Positions 1-6,873 of a stretch of DNA of 13,892 nucleotides are shown one piece after another. The notes beneath the pieces are model-generated. The model saw only the letters and a list, made by a program, of their open reading frames with translations. It was not told the origin of the DNA and searched no databases. Source of the DNA: Halocafeteria seosinensis. Lineage: Eukaryota; Sar; Bigyra; Bicosoecida. Made by a program: the position numbers and the translations under genes. The stretch lies in assembly GCA_001687465.1 (NCBI GenBank), contig LVLI01000441.1:1-13892 (forward strand), read 5' to 3'. Positions within the stretch are counted from its first letter, which is position 1, and each line of letters starts with the position of its first letter.

Positions 1-12
1 TAATATAAAAGA

Positions 13-906
13 ATGAATAGATTAGATTTTTTCACGAAAGAAGAGAACACTATAAAGGATATCATAACATTTACGAATAACGCCCAATTGTTAGGAAGTC
101 AAAACAATCCCAAAATGTTATACACAACAGACTATGATTTTATGGAAGTTATCAAACCACAAAAGATGAGTAGCACTGAAGTAGTGAAGAAAATGAAAGA
201 AAAGGTGAAAACAATAAGGGAGATAGGGAATGTATATTTAGGAGACGTAAAAGCAGGAATGTTTAATAATGATAAAATAAGATGGAAAGGAGAAGATATC
301 ATTAAAGGGTTTAAAATTGTAGACAATACGAAAATACAGTTAAAAGACGCCATAAATGATAAGAAAGCAGATTTTAAGATAGACTTAATAGCATTTTTAG
401 ATACAACAGGAAGTTATCACGAATTTAGTAATGTAATTGTTAGAAACCAAGGAAACGAAAACTTAAGTAAAGGTAATATAAGAAAGCAGTTAATAAAGGA
501 AGTAGAAGAGAAAAAACAAGAAGGGAAAACATATAAAAGTTTGAAAAGGTTATACTCCTATTTATCTACATTTACGGGAATGGAGAAAAAGAAAACAAAA
601 CTGTTAAGCATAATTAACAATCCCGCATTAGGGGCATTACATCAAATTAACGAAGGATTAAATACATTGATATTCTTGTTAGAGAATAACAAAATAACCA
701 TTAATAACAGTAATTTTAAAAGAGAATTAGAAGGATTTAAACAATGGTTATGGATAACCTACGGAGAAAATAAGAACATAAAAATTATATTGGATGAATT
801 GAAAGGGATATTAAATAATCCATCACTGAAATCCATAAGCACATATCAAAATAGAATATCCATAATTCTAAATGAAAATACAAATAAAATATTATATAAA
901 ACATAA
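13..906 (+). CDS. Nucleotidyltransferase-like viral protein
   Basis: A 297-residue protein with the layout of the polymerase-beta-type nucleotidyltransferase fold. A Gly-Ser pair (residues 28-29) is followed by T-D-Y-D (Asp40 and Asp42), and a third acidic residue lies in KIDLIAF (Asp124). This GS...DxD...D pattern is the metal-binding signature of that superfamily. A segment with V-Y-L-G-D-V-K-A-G (residues 74-82) followed by an R-W (90-91) resembles conserved blocks I recall from uncharacterised proteins of large and Polinton-like DNA viruses. The C-terminal half is Lys/Asn-rich and mostly helical by composition, without clear motifs. A T/A-rich TAATATAAAAG precedes the ATG directly. The next gene starts 15 bp downstream on the same strand, so the two may be co-expressed. 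The substrate is unknown. The fold assignment is an inference from motif spacing; the enzymatic activity is not shown. Confidence 0.6.
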   Translation: MNRLDFFTKEENTIKDIITFTNNAQLLGSQNNPKMLYTTDYDFMEVIKPQKMSSTEVVKKMKEKVKTIREIGNVYLGDVKAGMFNNDKIRWKGEDIIKGFKIVDNTKIQLKDAINDKKADFKIDLIAFLDTTGSYHEFSNVIVRNQGNENLSKGNIRKQLIKEVEEKKQEGKTYKSLKRLYSYLSTFTGMEKKKTKLLSIINNPALGALHQINEGLNTLIFLLENNKITINNSNFKRELEGFKQWLWITYGENKNIKIILDELKGILNNPSLKSISTYQNRISIILNENTNKILYKT

Positions 907-907
907 A

Positions 908-914
908 TATATAG
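908..914 (+). promoter_or_regulatory. TATATAG promoter-like motif upstream of repeat-protein gene
   Basis: TATATAG ends 6 bases before the ATG at 921. The same or a near-identical heptamer sits at similar short distances before several other viral genes in the window, which suggests a shared promoter element of the virus. Confidence 0.4.
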
Positions 915-920
915 GTTAAG

Positions 921-1622
921 ATGATTGAGAAACGTTTAGGAAAAAAAGAAGCTAAAAAAATGCTCAGTGAAATGTTTGATGAACTCACTAGACAAAAAGG
1001 AAAGAAAACTGGAGAGAATTTTTTATTGGGGGCTGGTGAACTGGCGACTATGTTAAGTAGTGAACCATCAGGAGGTAGTAAAGCCGGTAAAGAAGTAGGA
1101 AACTTTTTTAAGAGTGCTGGGAAATCATTTTTGGGACTTGGAGTAAATGGAGGTGTTGATGTTGCGGGTAGTTGTGGTAGAGGAGGAAGTAAAGCCGGTA
1201 AAGAAGTTGGAAACTTCTTCAAAAGTGCTGGTAAATCATTTATTGGGCTTGGAACAAATGGTGGAGTTAGGGTAGCTGGAAGTAGAGGAGGAGTTAGAGT
1301 AGCTGGAAGTAGAGGAGGAAATGCTAAAGAAGCTGGAAAAGTTGTAGGAAAAATCTTATCTTTAGGATTAGGGAAACAATCTAGAGGAGGTGTTAGAGTG
1401 GCTGGAAGTAGAGGAGGAAATGCTAAAGAAGCTGGAAAAGTTGTAGGAAGAATATTATCATTAGGATTAGGGGAAAAGCCTAAAAAGAAATCTAAAGGAA
1501 AATCTAGGAAAGAAGATGGAAGAGTTGCTCGTGGTGATGTTGTGCGTGCGGTTATGCGTGAAAACCCTAGTATGACTTTAGGAGAAGCTTCTAGTTTTGT
1601 TAAGAAAAATAATTTGTGGTAA
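921..1622 (+). CDS. Basic glycine-rich repeat protein, putative virion core or minor capsid protein
   Basis: A 233-residue Lys/Arg/Gly-rich protein. After an N-terminal helical segment (about residues 1-50) it consists of two direct protein repeats. One of about 37 residues, containing KAGKEVGNFFKSAGKSF, is present twice. The other, of about 33 residues, containing GNAKEAGKVVG and ILSLGLG, is also present twice. A strongly basic KKKSKGKSRK stretch follows. The C-terminus has a short conserved-looking module: DVVRAVMRENP, then GEASSFVKKNNLW. I recall similar short C-terminal motifs in proteins of large DNA viruses. The repeats resemble the basic tail of the capsid protein encoded at 5032-5901, which contains GREVGKQAV. 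A DNA-condensing core or capsid cement role is therefore plausible but not shown. It ends 155 bp from the convergent packaging ATPase gene. No enzymatic motif is visible. Confidence 0.6.
   Translation: MIEKRLGKKEAKKMLSEMFDELTRQKGKKTGENFLLGAGELATMLSSEPSGGSKAGKEVGNFFKSAGKSFLGLGVNGGVDVAGSCGRGGSKAGKEVGNFFKSAGKSFIGLGTNGGVRVAGSRGGVRVAGSRGGNAKEAGKVVGKILSLGLGKQSRGGVRVAGSRGGNAKEAGKVVGRILSLGLGEKPKKKSKGKSRKEDGRVARGDVVRAVMRENPSMTLGEASSFVKKNNLW
1071..1487 (+). repeat. Intragenic tandem repeats (about 111-bp and 99-bp units)
   Basis: Two in-frame repeat types lie inside the coding region. A unit starting GGAGGTAGTAAAGCCGG at 1071 recurs at about 1182 (111 bp apart). A unit starting GGAGTTAGAGT at about 1290 recurs at about 1389 (99 bp apart), with an extra partial copy of its beginning at 1263. 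Unit lengths are multiples of three. Copies differ mainly by scattered substitutions, so the duplications are not very recent but the frame has been kept. Confidence 0.8.
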
Positions 1623-1643
1623 TGTGCTTAAAACAATACTTTA

Positions 1644-1722
1644 TTAGGATACTGTATTACTTTTATGAAATTTATAGTGGACCCATTTTGGACATACACT
1701 TAGAATGTATATCAAAATGGGG
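1644..1722. repeat. 34-nt conserved box plus inverted repeat, copy 1
   Basis: The box TTAGGATACTGTATTACTTT continues to TTTATAG at 1677. It is followed by a long hairpin. CCCATTTTG (1682-1690) pairs with the CAAAATGGG that ends at about 1721, and the inner arm GACATACA pairs with TGTATATC (one mismatch) around a short loop. The same box occurs at 5949-5982 and 7655-7688. This copy lies in the 154-bp spacer between two convergent genes. Terminator, RNA 3'-end signal or protein-binding site are all possible. Confidence 0.7.
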
Positions 1723-1742
1723 CCAGGTAGAAACAGGAATTC

Positions 1743-1772
1743 ATTATTTAGAATAACACCATTCTAAATAAT
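1743..1772. terminator. Perfect hairpin between convergent genes
   Basis: ATTATTTAGAAT (1743-1754) and its exact complement ATTCTAAATAAT (1761-1772) flank a 6-nt loop, AACACC. It lies five bases before the stop codon end of the minus-strand ATPase gene and about 120 bp after the plus-strand gene. A bidirectional transcription or RNA 3'-end signal is the simplest reading. The structure is seen; the role is inferred. Confidence 0.5.
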
Positions 1773-1776
1773 AAAT

Positions 1777-2628
1777 CTATTGTAGTTCATATTTAGCGCT
1801 TCTAGAATGTTTTTTATTACTGTTAAAATCGGTTATAGCTTTTGGAATAAAAACACTTTGACTACAAATAACAAAACTAGGTTCAACACTAATTAAAACA
1901 CTTTTTCCGGGTTCTTCTCTAATTTTCTTCAAAATATTCCTATCACTTATGCTTCCGTAATTTTGCATAAAATACCTAAAATTATGATTAGAAAGGGTAG
2001 AAGGAAAAATAAGGAAATAATCAGCTTCTGTTAATATAAGTTTTGTTTTAAATTGGTCTGTTATGTTATGGAAGATACAAAACATAGAAGCTTTAGCACT
2101 TCTTCCTCGTTCGGCTATTTGGTTCATTAATTTCTGTATATTCTTACTGTTCTTATCATTCATAAAATCATCAAAAACAATTAAACAATTCTTAAAGTCT
2201 TTACATTGGGGCATTTCATCTTCATTTTCAAAAAGTTTTGTAGGTATTCTGTTTATATTGTTCTCCCCTATATATCTATCTATGATTTCATCTTCTTCTT
2301 TAGAAGATATCAAGAATACAGGATTTTTTGTTAATTGTTTATAATTATACATCCATTTAGCAGCATTAGTAGTTTTTCCACAACCCTTTTTACCAGCACA
2401 ATAAACAACAAATTGACGGTTCATAACATTTCTAGGGATAGGACTAAAATAATAATCTTTAGATAACCTAATTTCAGCTTCATCATTAGTTTCCGGGCCT
2501 TTATCTAAATGTTCATTATCTTCTAACATATGGACGGCTCCTCCAGTAGTTTTATTATTACTTAATTTTTTGATAATGGCTATAGTATTTTCAGTATCTA
2601 ACTTATCAGTTTTTCTTAATTTTCCCAT
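1777..2628 (-). CDS. Genome-packaging ATPase (FtsK/HerA, A32-like)
   Basis: A 283-residue P-loop ATPase expected to pump the viral genome into the preformed capsid. The Walker A motif is GKKGCGKT (residues 79-86) after a hydrophobic strand (FVVYCA). The Walker B motif is LIVFDD (149-154). After that come an R-G-R-S segment and a strand with F-H-N (residues about 185-187), in the region where A32-type ATPases carry their sensor residues. The roughly 65-residue N-terminal extension is charged and shows no recognisable domain. The length fits the packaging ATPases of virophages and Polinton-like viruses (roughly 200-300 residues). The gene is intact, opposes the surrounding plus-strand genes, and shares a divergent promoter region with the penton candidate at 2814. 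An AATATATAAG motif precedes its ATG by a few bases. This is the most secure functional call in the window. Confidence 0.9.
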   Translation of the reverse strand: MGKLRKTDKLDTENTIAIIKKLSNNKTTGGAVHMLEDNEHLDKGPETNDEAEIRLSKDYYFSPIPRNVMNRQFVVYCAGKKGCGKTTNAAKWMYNYKQLTKNPVFLISSKEEDEIIDRYIGENNINRIPTKLFENEDEMPQCKDFKNCLIVFDDFMNDKNSKNIQKLMNQIAERGRSAKASMFCIFHNITDQFKTKLILTEADYFLIFPSTLSNHNFRYFMQNYGSISDRNILKKIREEPGKSVLISVEPSFVICSQSVFIPKAITDFNSNKKHSRSAKYELQ

Positions 2629-2813
2629 TTCTTATATATTATGGACTTATAAAAAAGAGTTTTTACATTTTAACCAAAAGATGAAAAGATAATCTAAAAA
2701 GTAGGGGATAACCAGTGAAAACCCTTCAAAATGAAAGAGGGTTTTTACAAATTGACCAAAATAAGAAAATATAGAAAATAAAAATAAAATTTCTTATATT
2801 ACTATATACTAGA
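2629..2813. promoter_or_regulatory. Divergent promoter region with direct repeat and hairpin
   Basis: This spacer separates the diverging ATPase (minus) and penton candidate (plus) genes. It holds an imperfect direct repeat, 2657-2691 and 2739-2771, each reading about G-TTTTTACA, then TTGACC or TTAACC, then CAAAA and AAGATA/AAAATA. A hairpin lies between or overlapping them: AAAACCCT near 2718 with AGGGTTTT near 2737-2745. TATATA-type motifs sit at both edges: AATATATAAG for the minus gene near 2632-2640 and TATATAC at 2803-2809 for the plus gene. Confidence 0.5.
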
Positions 2814-3365
2814 ATGTTAAGACGAGATTTGAAAACAATTAAAAGCGGACCGGATGAAAACCCAAATTTTGTATATGTTAATATGAGTATAATTAACAAT
2901 GAGACCGAAGAAGTAGATGAGGATAAATACCCATTATGTAGATTAACTGAAAGTTCAAACAGTAATATAGTAGATGATAGCGGAAAATATGATGTAGCAG
3001 TAATTAAGTTTTCAATGGATGGAATAACGCAGTTTCTTCCAGTGTTTCATTTTATGACCAAACCAGGAAAGGTTAATGAAGGGATTTATTCAATTACTTT
3101 AACTTGTGAAAAAGAAGGGAAGCCCTATATAAGCCAGCAATATGTAGAATATACCCCCCAGAATTCAACCATTTTTACACCTTCAAGTGATAATAAAAGT
3201 TCTAATTATTATGATTGTTTTAGTGTTAACTATGTTATACAATTATTTAATGGAGCTATCAGTTCTGCCTTTAGTGATATACACACCCAAATGCAAGTAG
3301 ATGGAAAAACACCAAATGTAGACGTAGAAAGGCCCATATTATTTTTAATCCAACAACAAATTTAA
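2814..3365 (+). CDS. Putative penton/minor capsid protein, N-terminal part (frame-broken)
   Basis: A 183-residue reading frame beginning MLRRDLKTIKSGPDENP, rich in beta-strand-like segments and polar residues, with no signal peptide or membrane segment. It ends in a short run, LIQQQI, that looks out of frame. The next frame (+2 relative to this one) is open across the same stretch and continues into the protein called at 3371-3994. I therefore read 2814-3994 as one gene of roughly 390 codons with a frame break at about 3340-3360, next to a run of five T. Position beside the capsid genes and the DNA packaging ATPase, plus size, suggest a penton or other minor capsid protein of Polinton-like viruses. 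I cannot point to a diagnostic motif, so the functional label is tentative. The break could be a mutation, a sequencing error or a programmed shift. Confidence 0.5.
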   Translation: MLRRDLKTIKSGPDENPNFVYVNMSIINNETEEVDEDKYPLCRLTESSNSNIVDDSGKYDVAVIKFSMDGITQFLPVFHFMTKPGKVNEGIYSITLTCEKEGKPYISQQYVEYTPQNSTIFTPSSDNKSSNYYDCFSVNYVIQLFNGAISSAFSDIHTQMQVDGKTPNVDVERPILFLIQQQI

Positions 3366-3370
3366 TTGAA

Positions 3371-3994
3371 ATGAAGGTAGGATATGAAGGATGGGGGATT
3401 TTAAATACAAGTATAGGAAACGATGACCAAGAAGAATGGGATATCTTCTTTAATCAAAACACGTATAATGTATTAAAAACGTTTCCTTATAAAGTAGTTA
3501 ATGAAAGTGGTGGAAGAAAATTTAAGATATTACTAGGAGAGGTTAATGTTCAATCAAATGATGATAGCATTAACGAATATACGTTATCCCAAGAGTTCCC
3601 AAGTATAGGTTCTTACTGGAGCCCGGTAGAAAGTTTAGTATTAATCAATACTGGAGGAGACTTAAATTTAAATGAAACATACCAAACAACACCTATAGAT
3701 TTAAACCGTAATAATGTAGGAAACAATACAAGTTCAAACAGGAATTTTTCAGAAAATGTTATGACGGAATTTAGTATAGATAAGGAAAATCCCCAAGCGT
3801 GGACAGAGAATTTACTATATACACCAGATAAGTATAGATTTTATAGTTTAATGAGTAGTGGGGGAGTAAAGAATATAGGCTTACAATGGTTTTATCGCCA
3901 AAGATTAACGGGAGAAATTAAGGAATTAAAAATGCCTAACCAGTCAAGCTGCCATATTAGTTTATTATTTAAGAAGAAGGAGATTTTAGGATAA
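3371..3994 (+). CDS. Putative penton/minor capsid protein, C-terminal part (frame-broken)
   Basis: A 207-residue frame whose first ATG at 3371 is probably internal, since coding-like sequence in this frame extends upstream of it into the end of the preceding ORF. The part I regard as most conserved is the end: NLLYTPDKYRFYSLMSS (about residues 147-163), a Q-W-F-Y-R-Q-R strand, and the final SSCHISLLFKKK. This tyrosine/strand-rich ending recalls the C-terminal jelly-roll strands of penton-like proteins from Polinton-like and related viruses, though that is recollection and not an alignment. The start codon sits only five bases after the upstream stop, so translational coupling is an alternative to a broken gene. 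It is followed by a 57-bp spacer with a TATATAGATT motif before the major capsid gene. Confidence 0.5.
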   Translation: MKVGYEGWGILNTSIGNDDQEEWDIFFNQNTYNVLKTFPYKVVNESGGRKFKILLGEVNVQSNDDSINEYTLSQEFPSIGSYWSPVESLVLINTGGDLNLNETYQTTPIDLNRNNVGNNTSSNRNFSENVMTEFSIDKENPQAWTENLLYTPDKYRFYSLMSSGGVKNIGLQWFYRQRLTGEIKELKMPNQSSCHISLLFKKKEILG

Positions 3995-4036
3995 AAAGAT
4001 TTACTTTAAGTATAAATTTTTTTATTCTAGATATAG

Positions 4037-4043
4037 TATATAG
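4037..4043 (+). promoter_or_regulatory. TATATAG promoter-like motif upstream of capsid gene
   Basis: TATATAG followed by ATTTAACG ends eight bases before the ATG at 4052. It matches motifs upstream of 921, 6099, 7283 (minus) and 7563 (minus). Confidence 0.45.
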
Positions 4044-4051
4044 ATTTAACG

Positions 4052-5032
4052 ATGTCGTTGCTGAAACCAGAATTCAAACCAGAATTGATTAAAACATATC
4101 CACCCGCTTTAGAAGAGTTAAAACCAAGGTATAATGTTAAAGGTTCTACAGAAAACTATAACCTTTATCCCGTTAAACCGGATAGTAATACCAAAAACAG
4201 TCTTCTTTTTACAGTTAGGCCTTCTACCTACAAAACGTTAGTAAGAAGAGATATTAGAATTAAGGGAGATTTGATTTATCCTATTAGAGTTAAACTTAAT
4301 GCGGACGCACCCCCAGCTGGACCCGATCAAGACCATCTAAATCAAAATCAAGTTCCTCTTTTATCACCTCAAAAGTTTGCTTTTAGGGATAGACCATTAA
4401 ATAGGATGTTATCAGAGCCTAGTATTATGATTAATGGAGAAAAAATGACTGTTCAATTAGATGAAATTTTTCAAAGTGTTAATATGCTGACTTTTGATGA
4501 TAATGTTAGTAATAGTTTTATGGCCCCCAATAATTTAGATTTAACCTATCAAAATTATAATAATGCCCACGGTTCAAAATCAACACCTTTAAGTGATTTA
4601 TCGGATGCTACTCTTCAAACTCAACATATCCCAGATGGAGCCTTTAGTATTAGTTTTACAAACGCAAATGGAGAAAAACTAACAGGAGGAACATTAGAGG
4701 CCCCAAAACATTATGCAGGAGATAATGCAGTAGAAGTGCCTTATGTTGATGGTATACCCTACACAACAAGAGGAGCAGAAGAAGGCGACGAATATGATTT
4801 ATACGTTAAAATTCATCTCAACGAAAATTTAATGATAAGCCCCTTATTGTTCCACGGAAATGGATTAGATACTGAAAGCTTATGGGGTATTAAAGAAATT
4901 CAATTAAGATTATCATTTAACTCACAAATGCATTTAGTAAGAAATTTCACAGGAGCGGCACAGGCCACAGGACCCATGAAAATGAAAATCCAGGTAGAAA
5001 CATACCATATTACTTTGAAAATCCCGAATTAA
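4052..5032 (+). CDS. Major capsid protein, N-terminal jelly-roll half
   Basis: A 326-residue protein that looks like the first jelly roll of a double jelly-roll capsid protein. The block FRDRPLNRMLSEPSIMING (about residues 110-128) matches the F-R-x-x-P-L-N ... V-x-I-N-G signature seen in adenovirus-, adintovirus- and Polinton-like hexons. It is followed by a run with conserved-looking polar residues (Q-L-D-E-I-F, then a P-N-N-L-D-L-T-Y segment). Near the C-terminus, IKEIQLRLSFN then MHLVRNF fits the closing strands of that domain. A single-chain capsid protein of this class usually has about 500-650 residues; this one and the next sum to 615. Its TAA stop shares one base with the ATG of the second half (TAATG), in a different frame. 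Either the capsid subunit is encoded as two chains or a frameshift split the gene at the hinge. Confidence 0.65.
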   Translation: MSLLKPEFKPELIKTYPPALEELKPRYNVKGSTENYNLYPVKPDSNTKNSLLFTVRPSTYKTLVRRDIRIKGDLIYPIRVKLNADAPPAGPDQDHLNQNQVPLLSPQKFAFRDRPLNRMLSEPSIMINGEKMTVQLDEIFQSVNMLTFDDNVSNSFMAPNNLDLTYQNYNNAHGSKSTPLSDLSDATLQTQHIPDGAFSISFTNANGEKLTGGTLEAPKHYAGDNAVEVPYVDGIPYTTRGAEEGDEYDLYVKIHLNENLMISPLLFHGNGLDTESLWGIKEIQLRLSFNSQMHLVRNFTGAAQATGPMKMKIQVETYHITLKIPN

Positions 5033-5901
5033 TGTATTATCAAATGGATATCCCAACTGAAGTAACTCTACCCAGCCTTAACACTATCGCACTAATAGAC
5101 CATCAAGTAAGAAGGGCCACTACTTCTCCAGCACAAATACCAGCAGGAGGTAGAATGAAAATAAATAGTGATGATTTAAGGTTATCCAGTGTTCCAGAAA
5201 AATTAATTGTAATGGCTAGACTTCCTAGAGCAGCATTAAATCCGGGGATGGCGGATTTTCATTTTGTTCCAGTGAAAGTATCCATAAGATTAGGAAATCA
5301 AACAGGTTTGTTAAACACTTTTGACCAACCCGCATTGTATCAAATTATTAGAAGTTATATTCCTATTTCTTATGAGTGTTTTGTAGGTAAAAGTATAGGA
5401 AAAAATGGATTACTTGTCCCCACTGTAAGCGCACCATTAATTCTAGATTTCGCCCGGGATATTGTATTACCAGCAGGTATGAGCCCAGGGGTTAGCACCA
5501 ACTTTAATATTCAAATTGAAATGGAAGTAGAAAACCAATTACCCGAGCCCGAAGATGGAACATTAGGAGAAGCACCAGTAGAAATGGTTTTAGATTTTGT
5601 ATCTTCAGGATTTTTGTATAATCAAAATGGAACTTCTCAAAGCTTCTTCGGCTTCTTAACTGAAAGTGATGTATTTAACGCAAAAGTAGACCACAGCGAA
5701 CAAGAATTAGACCCACCTATAGGAGGAGCAGCAGGAGGAAATAAAGCAAAGAAATTCTTTAAGAATTTAGGCCATTCAGTTAGTAAATTAGGTAAGAAAG
5801 GAGCACAAAAAGCAGTTTCACAAGGTAAAAAAGTAGGTAGAGAAGTAGGAAAACAAGCAGTAAGTAGAGGGATAGACCATATTATGAGTAATCTTAATTA
5901 A
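5032..5901 (+). CDS. Major capsid protein, C-terminal jelly-roll half with basic tail
   Basis: A 289-residue protein. The block SVPEKLIVMARLPRAA (about residues 57-72), then F-V-P-V-K-V-S-I-R-L, then GLLNTFDQPALYQI (about 95-108), is the kind of strand pattern found in the second jelly roll of double jelly-roll capsid proteins, where a P-x-K-L/I strand precedes a loop ending in an L-Y motif. After residue about 225 comes a linker (GGAAGG) and a Lys/Gly-rich basic tail with KKFFKNLGHSVSKLGKKG and GREVGKQAV. A similar composition and motif occur in the repeat protein at 921-1622. Capsid tails of this kind may bind DNA or a membrane, which is inference. The upstream frame is closed by a TGA at 5017-5019, so the ATG at 5032 is the first practical start. 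Its overlap with the preceding stop suggests translational coupling or a break. Confidence 0.6.
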   Translation: MYYQMDIPTEVTLPSLNTIALIDHQVRRATTSPAQIPAGGRMKINSDDLRLSSVPEKLIVMARLPRAALNPGMADFHFVPVKVSIRLGNQTGLLNTFDQPALYQIIRSYIPISYECFVGKSIGKNGLLVPTVSAPLILDFARDIVLPAGMSPGVSTNFNIQIEMEVENQLPEPEDGTLGEAPVEMVLDFVSSGFLYNQNGTSQSFFGFLTESDVFNAKVDHSEQELDPPIGGAAGGNKAKKFFKNLGHSVSKLGKKGAQKAVSQGKKVGREVGKQAVSRGIDHIMSNLN

Positions 5902-5948
5902 AGTAAGTCTTGAAAATTATATATAAAACTATAAAAACTATTAATTAA

Positions 5949-6031
5949 TTAGGATACTGTATTACTTTTATTAAATTTATAGATGACGCAAAATGGACAT
6001 ACAGTTAATTGTATATCCAATCTACGTCATC
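5949..6031. repeat. 34-nt conserved box plus inverted repeat, copy 2
   Basis: TTAGGATACTGTATTACTTT continues to TTTATAG at 5982, only one base different from copy 1 in the box. The following hairpin has outer arms GATGACG (5982-5988) and CGTCATC (6025-6031), and inner arms GGACATACA (5995-6003) and TGTATATCC (6010-6018). The inner arms match copy 1, while the outer arms changed on both sides, which is the covariation expected if pairing matters. It lies 47 bp after the capsid gene and before the membrane-protein gene, preceded by TTAATTAA. Confidence 0.75.
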
Positions 6032-6075
6032 CATAAATTACCTCGCTTTAGAAATTTATTTTTGTTTTTGTATAA

Positions 6076-6082
6076 TATATAG
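6076..6082 (+). promoter_or_regulatory. TATATAG promoter-like motif upstream of membrane-protein gene
   Basis: TATATAG ends 16 bases before the ATG at 6099. This supports 6099, rather than an in-frame ATG at 6009 that lies inside the hairpin, as the true start of the next gene. Confidence 0.4.
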
Positions 6083-6098
6083 AAAAACAACAATATCA

Positions 6099-6338
6099 AT
6101 GGAACCATTAACCTATATTTTTATGGGTTTAACAGTCCTTAGTGTAGGTATTAATATACCTCTTTTAAATAAATACTTTAACTGTAATTCTTTTAAGTGT
6201 TATTGTAGTAGAGACAATGAAGGCAACCAACAATGTAGTAGTGATTGTAAAAAGATAAAAAACCAAGTGAAACCTAAAAATATATGTAACAATACTATAG
6301 ATATCAATGAGCACACAGAAGGAACGGAACAGTCTTAA
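6099..6338 (+). CDS. Small membrane-anchored cysteine-rich protein
   Basis: A 79-residue protein starting MEPLTYIFMGLTVLSVG. One hydrophobic segment spans about residues 4-20, and a hydrophilic Cys-rich domain follows with six cysteines in the middle part (C-x4-C-x-C, then C-x3-C) and one more towards the end. Such single-span Cys-containing proteins are common as minor virion components of viruses with an internal membrane, but nothing here identifies the family. I chose the start at 6099 because the longer frame from 6009 runs through the repeated hairpin and because a TATATAG motif lies just upstream. Its 3' end overlaps the protease gene by 32 bp in another frame, implying shared transcription. 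Confidence 0.5.
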   Translation: MEPLTYIFMGLTVLSVGINIPLLNKYFNCNSFKCYCSRDNEGNQQCSSDCKKIKNQVKPKNICNNTIDINEHTEGTEQS

Positions 6339-6873
6339 GAAAATAGCATTATCAAGTCAACAACTACAAGAAAACACAGAAAAACATATCCCCATAATCA
6401 CTTATGATAAAGTATATGGAAAATCATTAGATAACCTTTTGAAGAATGGAGCTTTTATTTTATTGTATTTATGGAACAAAAACCCCATTTATGGACATTG
6501 GACGGCTGTTATCAATCATCCTGAAGAAAATGCGGTAGAATACTTTGACCCTTACGGAGAAAAGCCTGATTACTGGTTATCAAAAAATACACCTGAAAAG
6601 AATAAACAATTAGGACAATCAAAACCGTATTTATTAAACAAAATCTTAAAAGGTAAAAGGAAGTTTTATTATAATCCTCTTCCTTTTCAAGATGATAGTA
6701 AACCAGAAGATGTTAGAACTTGCGGAAGGCACGTATTGTTAAGAATTCAAAATAGGAATAAAACACTAAAACAGTATACCAATATGATTGATAGAGTGCA
6801 GAAAAAACATAAAATCCCTACAATTGATGGAACAGTAGCCTTCTTAACAAAACACATCAAAGACCAACATTAA
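6307..6873 (+). CDS. Maturation cysteine protease (adenain/Ulp1-like, C5/C48-type)
   Basis: A 188-residue protease predicted to cleave capsid or scaffold proteins during virion maturation. The catalytic order of the adenain/Ulp1 clan is visible. A hydrophobic strand then GHW gives His64. YFDPYG gives the acidic residue Asp81. PFQDD gives the oxyanion-hole Gln128, and RTCGRH gives the nucleophile Cys139, followed by a hydrophobic helix. The His-Asp spacing (17) and the Gln-Cys spacing (11) fit adenain-like proteases. The length is normal for Polinton-like and virophage proteases, and the gene is intact. It overlaps the small membrane-protein gene upstream and is convergent with the gene at 6909, separated by a hairpin. 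Together with the ATPase and the capsid genes it completes the core morphogenesis set of the virus. Confidence 0.85.
   Translation: MSTQKERNSLKKIALSSQQLQENTEKHIPIITYDKVYGKSLDNLLKNGAFILLYLWNKNPIYGHWTAVINHPEENAVEYFDPYGEKPDYWLSKNTPEKNKQLGQSKPYLLNKILKGKRKFYYNPLPFQDDSKPEDVRTCGRHVLLRIQNRNKTLKQYTNMIDRVQKKHKIPTIDGTVAFLTKHIKDQH

Noticed and set aside
785-1222. 145-codon minus-strand ORF rich in Pro and Ser
   Set aside because: Shadow of the repeat-bearing plus-strand gene; its repeated peptides are complements of the Gly/Lys repeats.
6009-6098. Longer N-terminus for the small membrane protein
   Set aside because: The ATG at 6009 lies inside the conserved hairpin and upstream of the TATATAG motif; 6099 is the better start.
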